DNA from: a virus
IMG/VR virus record: IMGVR_UViG_3300046780_000585
Span: 1 to 61,052 of that record
Reading direction: 5' to 3' (one strand)
DNA: 61,052 bases
Shown: positions 58,303 to 61,052 of the stretch, piece after piece
How positions within the stretch are numbered: the stretch's first letter is position 1
Layout: each line of letters starts with the position of its first letter
Made by a program: the position numbers and the translations under genes
The notes under the pieces: generated by a model
The model's database searches: none
The model's input: the letters and a program-made list of their open reading frames with translations, nothing else
Told to the model about the DNA's origin: nothing

Positions 58303-59760
58303 ATGTCAATAGAATATACGGCTCCTCCAACACTATCTAAGTTTATGAGGTCAAACGCCTTTTTCCGACTTGCGGCTGGGCCGGTCGGCAGTGGAAAGAC
58401 GACCGCATGCATCATTGAACTCCTACGCCGGTGCATGACACAGGCGAAAGCGCCAGACGGCATCCGCTATACACGGGTCGCCATAGTGAGACAGACGCTC
58501 CGTCAGTTGCGGGACACAGTCTTACGCGACGCGCAAATGTGGCTCGCTGGCCTTGGGGAATGGAAGGTCAGTGAAAATACGTTTTATCTTGATTTCAGCG
58601 ACGTGCGAAGCGAGTGGGTCTTCATCCCGCTAGAAGACGCCGCAGATCAAGCACGGCTGCTCAGCATGCAACTCTCCATGTGTTGGATCAGCGAGGCTAT
58701 CGAGTGCAATTTTGATATCGTAGCCCCCATTTCCGGGCGCATCGGGCGCTATCCTTCCGGCAATCGCGGCACTCCGAGCTTCTATGGAATAATCGCGGAC
58801 ACCAACATGCCGCAGCTTCTGACTGATTGGCACAAGCTGATGGTTGATCCGCCGGCAGACTTCCAGATTTTCCAGCAGCCGTCGGGGATGGCGGACAATG
58901 CGGAAAACCTCAACTACTTGGTGCAAAACGTCACGACCAGCAAACTGCCGATCAATCATCCCGATCGCATTGCGGAGGGGCGCAAATACTACGAAAGGTT
59001 CGTGCAGTTATATGGCAGCTCGCATGCTTGGGTTAAGCGGTATGTTTTTGCAGAGTTCGGAGATGACCCCAGCGGGGAGGCGGTCTTCAAGGAAACATTC
59101 AAGCCCTCGTTCCACGTGGTGGACGATACATTTTGCATACCAGGTTACAGCCTCCTCGTAGGAATCGACTTCGGACGCAATCCTTGGAGCCTGGTCTGCC
59201 AGGTCGATCATCAGGGGCGGCTGCTGGTTCACGAGGAGATTCCGGCAGTCAACATCGGCCTGGAAAAACAGGTCGAGGAAAGAATACGGCCACGACTGTT
59301 CAGCAACAAGTTCGCCGGCGCGAAGGTGATGATTGTTGGCGATCCGGCGGGTGTGGCCAAGGGAACCATTGCGGAAGAAACCAGCTTTGATGCCTTGAAG
59401 CGCATGGGTTTGCCGGCTTTTCCGGCTCCCACCAATGACATTGACGCCCGGTTGCGCGCTGTGGAGACCATGCTTGGGCGGCAAACCAATGGCGGCCCAT
59501 CGCTGGTGATCAACGGGCGCGGATGCCCTATGCTGGTCCGCGCCATGAGCGGCGGCTATCGTTTCAAGCGCCACAAGGAAGGGAGCCTGCGGGCAATCCC
59601 GGAGAAGTTCGACGCCGAGGGCTACTCGCACGTGGTCGATTGCTTGCAATATGTGTGTTTGGTGGCCCAGAATAGAAACCTTGTGCAAGAATATGCCCGC
59701 CGATTGGTGCCGCGGAAGCGGCCAGTTGAGCGGCACGTCACGGCGGCGGGATGGACCTGA
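58303..59760 (+). CDS. Terminase large subunit (485 aa)
   Basis: ATPase motor: Walker A GPVGSGKTT at residues ~28-36; a Walker B-like MCWISEAIECN. Nuclease: GIDFGRNPWS (first Asp), VGDPAG and DCLQYVCLVAQ (C-terminal Asp). Pumps DNA into the head through the portal and cuts it to length. ATG 58303 (MSIEYTAPPTLSKF) is used since the severed copy begins in the same way. The first ~17 codons use AT-rich synonyms unlike the severed copy. Confidence 0.9.
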   Translation: MSIEYTAPPTLSKFMRSNAFFRLAAGPVGSGKTTACIIELLRRCMTQAKAPDGIRYTRVAIVRQTLRQLRDTVLRDAQMWLAGLGEWKVSENTFYLDFSDVRSEWVFIPLEDAADQARLLSMQLSMCWISEAIECNFDIVAPISGRIGRYPSGNRGTPSFYGIIADTNMPQLLTDWHKLMVDPPADFQIFQQPSGMADNAENLNYLVQNVTTSKLPINHPDRIAEGRKYYERFVQLYGSSHAWVKRYVFAEFGDDPSGEAVFKETFKPSFHVVDDTFCIPGYSLLVGIDFGRNPWSLVCQVDHQGRLLVHEEIPAVNIGLEKQVEERIRPRLFSNKFAGAKVMIVGDPAGVAKGTIAEETSFDALKRMGLPAFPAPTNDIDARLRAVETMLGRQTNGGPSLVINGRGCPMLVRAMSGGYRFKRHKEGSLRAIPEKFDAEGYSHVVDCLQYVCLVAQNRNLVQEYARRLVPRKRPVERHVTAAGWT

Positions 59761-59763
59761 GCC

Positions 59764-60534
59764 ATGAGCGATGCGCAGCAAGGCGACGACCTGGTCCCGA
59801 ACTTTCCGCTGTCCTGGCTGGAGCGGCTCGATTCCGAGAAGGTGCGGCTGGAGAACCGCAACGCCGACGTTTGGGTGCCGATCCTCGAGCGGGCCAAGGG
59901 CGTGGTCGATCATGACGGGATCGAGCGGGTCGCGGCGCAGTCGCTGCTCGACATCCTCAAGGTGCCGATGGGCAAGCGCAAGAACGAGCACTACCAGCGG
60001 CTGACCAAGGTCATGATCGATCTCGGGTGGTCGTCGCACCGCATCCACGGCATAACGGCGGGCGGCTACCGCGAGCAGGTGCATGGCTTCTGCCGCGACG
60101 CCCGGCACAAGAAGCCGCCGACCGCCGACGAGAAAAGACGGGCCGAGCTGGGGGTGCGGCAAGTGCGGCGGCCTAAAATCGGCTGGCCGGCATTCAAGCG
60201 GCAAGTCGTGGAACTGGTGCGCTGCGGGAAGCATCCGGCCGAGCTTGCGGATCAATTCGGGATACCGAAACAGACGATCCGCAATTGGGTCGACCGGCAT
60301 AACGAGCTCAACCCCGAGGCGCCGGTGGTCATGCCGCAACACAAGCGAGGCCTGCCGCCGCGTAATCCCAATCCGCTCGACATCCCGGTCACCCCGGCAT
60401 CCCCGGCAGCCATAGCGCCAGCCGAGAAGCCGAGGCCGCAACCGCCACCCGAGCCAGCCGCGAAGCCATCCAAGGCGGCTGCTGCGCCGTTCGAGCTGCC
60501 GGACATTCCGGCATTCCTGCGCCGGGAGAAGTAA
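59764..60534 (+). CDS. HTH (homeodomain-like) DNA-binding protein in the packaging block (256 aa)
   Basis: VVELVRCGKHPAELADQFGI, then PKQTIRNWVDRH is a transposase-type HTH. The N-terminal half contains LSWLERLDSEKVRLENRNAD and LDILKVPMGKRKNEHYQRLT. Proline-rich C-terminus. Four bases after terminase, so translated with it. Might be a packaging recognition protein or late regulator. Confidence 0.65.
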   Translation: MSDAQQGDDLVPNFPLSWLERLDSEKVRLENRNADVWVPILERAKGVVDHDGIERVAAQSLLDILKVPMGKRKNEHYQRLTKVMIDLGWSSHRIHGITAGGYREQVHGFCRDARHKKPPTADEKRRAELGVRQVRRPKIGWPAFKRQVVELVRCGKHPAELADQFGIPKQTIRNWVDRHNELNPEAPVVMPQHKRGLPPRNPNPLDIPVTPASPAAIAPAEKPRPQPPPEPAAKPSKAAAAPFELPDIPAFLRREK

Positions 60535-60686
60535 GTCCAGCGCGAGCGGATCACGTCCTTGTCGGCCCGCAGCCGTTCGATCTCGGCCTCGCGGTTGCCG
60601 ATCAGCGCGTGCAACAGCGCGTTGGCCTTCATCAGGTCATCGCGTTCGGCACGTAACGGCTCAATGAGGCTGTCGTAGTAGCTCAT
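60535..60686 (-). pseudogene. Truncated copy of the coiled-coil gene at 1-514
   Basis: MSYYDSLIEPLRAERDDLMK, then ALIGNREAEIERLRADKDVI. Compared with 1-514, one repeat unit is missing: the frame jumps from NREAEIERL to RADKDVIRS by recombination between RLRAD repeats. After residue ~49 it runs antisense into the HTH gene to a stop at 60252. No support for coding beyond the repeat part. Confidence 0.65.
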
Positions 60687-60744
60687 GGGGATTTCTGCTC
60701 AACCAATGAGGCTGTCGTAGTAGCTCATGGGGATTTCTGCTCAA
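60662..60744 (-). repeat. Tandem duplication of 42 bp across a start codon
   Basis: CAATGAGGCTGTCGTAGTAG and the next 21 bases occur twice, 60662-60702 and 60704-60744. Each copy holds an ATG with MSYYDSLI. The upstream copy overlaps the stop of the gene at 60725 (ATGA) and ends after nine codons. Confidence 0.85.
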
Positions 60745-61052
60745 GGGCGGCTTCTGCGTTCCGCAATACGCACTTGTCGGTATTACAGAACCCCCTATCT
60801 TCGGTGCAGGTTGGGCAATGTCCGTCAGTTACGAAGTCCTTAAGCGCCGCCCGCAGACGTTCGTTTTCCTCATAAAGACTGAACGCCCCATCCTCATTTC
60901 GTGATCTGTGGTCATCTCTCCCACTCACCTCCTGGCCGAGAGCGGCATCTATTATTTTGTCGAGAGCGTGCGGCCTGCCATATACGGACCTTCCTTCAAC
61001 ATACGGCCGCAGCCAATGGAGCGCGGCTCGCAGCCGTTCGATTTCGGCCGCC
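60725..61052 (-). CDS. 3' part of a coiled-coil protein gene entering from the window edge
   Basis: 109 codons visible: AAEIERLRAALHWLRPYVEG, a basic middle, then LYEENERLRAALKDFVTDGH and CPTCTEDRGFCNTDKC, a possible zinc site with four cysteines. The frame continues in phase into 1-74 when the ends are joined. Small coiled-coil accessory protein of unknown role. Confidence 0.6.
   Translation of the reverse strand, partial: AAEIERLRAALHWLRPYVEGRSVYGRPHALDKIIDAALGQEVSGRDDHRSRNEDGAFSLYEENERLRAALKDFVTDGHCPTCTEDRGFCNTDKCVLRNAEAALEQKSP

Overview
The window reads as a complete temperate tailed phage (class Caudoviricetes) with short-tail (podovirus-like) virion genes. The host is probably an alphaproteobacterium. 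This rests on gene content and GC-rich composition, not on a database match. Last base to first base appears to be a true junction: joining 61052 to 1 on the minus strand restores one 133-codon reading frame that starts at 74 and stops at 60725. The sequence is therefore probably a circular or circularly permuted genome cut at an arbitrary point.

Layout. (1) 1-4686, minus strand: an early operon of very small accessory genes (anti-restriction/ArdC-like, SHOCT-like, membrane and coiled-coil proteins). It carries three type II hammerhead ribozymes, and seven leaders repeat one hairpin design with a (A/U)UGGC loop just before a GCGAGGAC-type ribosome binding site. (2) 4687-5855: a gene-free region with repeated TCGGGACA/TGTCCCGA palindromes and AT-rich DNA, a candidate origin. 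(3) 5856-9887, minus: a RepA-type helicase, a VRR-NUC nuclease, small proteins and a CI-like repressor. (4) 9888-10330: a divergent switch with four copies of a TTACC-N5-GGTAA operator. (5) 9983-20304, plus: Cro-like regulator, ParB-fold protein, YqaJ exonuclease plus RecT recombination pair, membrane and secreted morons (including a protein with a PEP-CTERM-type sorting signal), an excisionase-like protein, a second regulator and a tyrosine integrase. (6) 20305-20631: presumed attP region with a perfect 14-bp parS core palindrome. (7) 20632-55538, minus: the virion module read right to left (portal, glycosyltransferases, lysis, scaffold, coat, adaptors, collagen-like fibres, nozzle-like protein, internal virion proteins). 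(8) 56366-60534, plus: DNA packaging (putative small terminase, large terminase, HTH protein). (9) 60535-61052, minus: decayed and partial copies of the coiled-coil genes that also open the window.

The genome is loaded with self-splicing and homing elements. The major coat gene is split by three group I introns, one coding for a LAGLIDADG endonuclease and two short near-twins placed after the same GTCCCT exon motif. Four further HNH/endonuclease VII-type genes sit beside or inside virion and terminase genes. One has separated the start of the large terminase gene from its body, and the body now carries its own differently coded start.

How it works together: the CI/Cro-like switch decides lysogeny. 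Integrase and Xis-like protein handle integration. RepA-like helicase with RecT/YqaJ handles replication and recombination. Small and large terminase, portal, scaffold and coat build the head. Adaptors, nozzle, fibres and internal proteins form the tail and ejection machinery. GH24 endolysin with membrane proteins lyses the cell. No tRNA or CRISPR array was seen.
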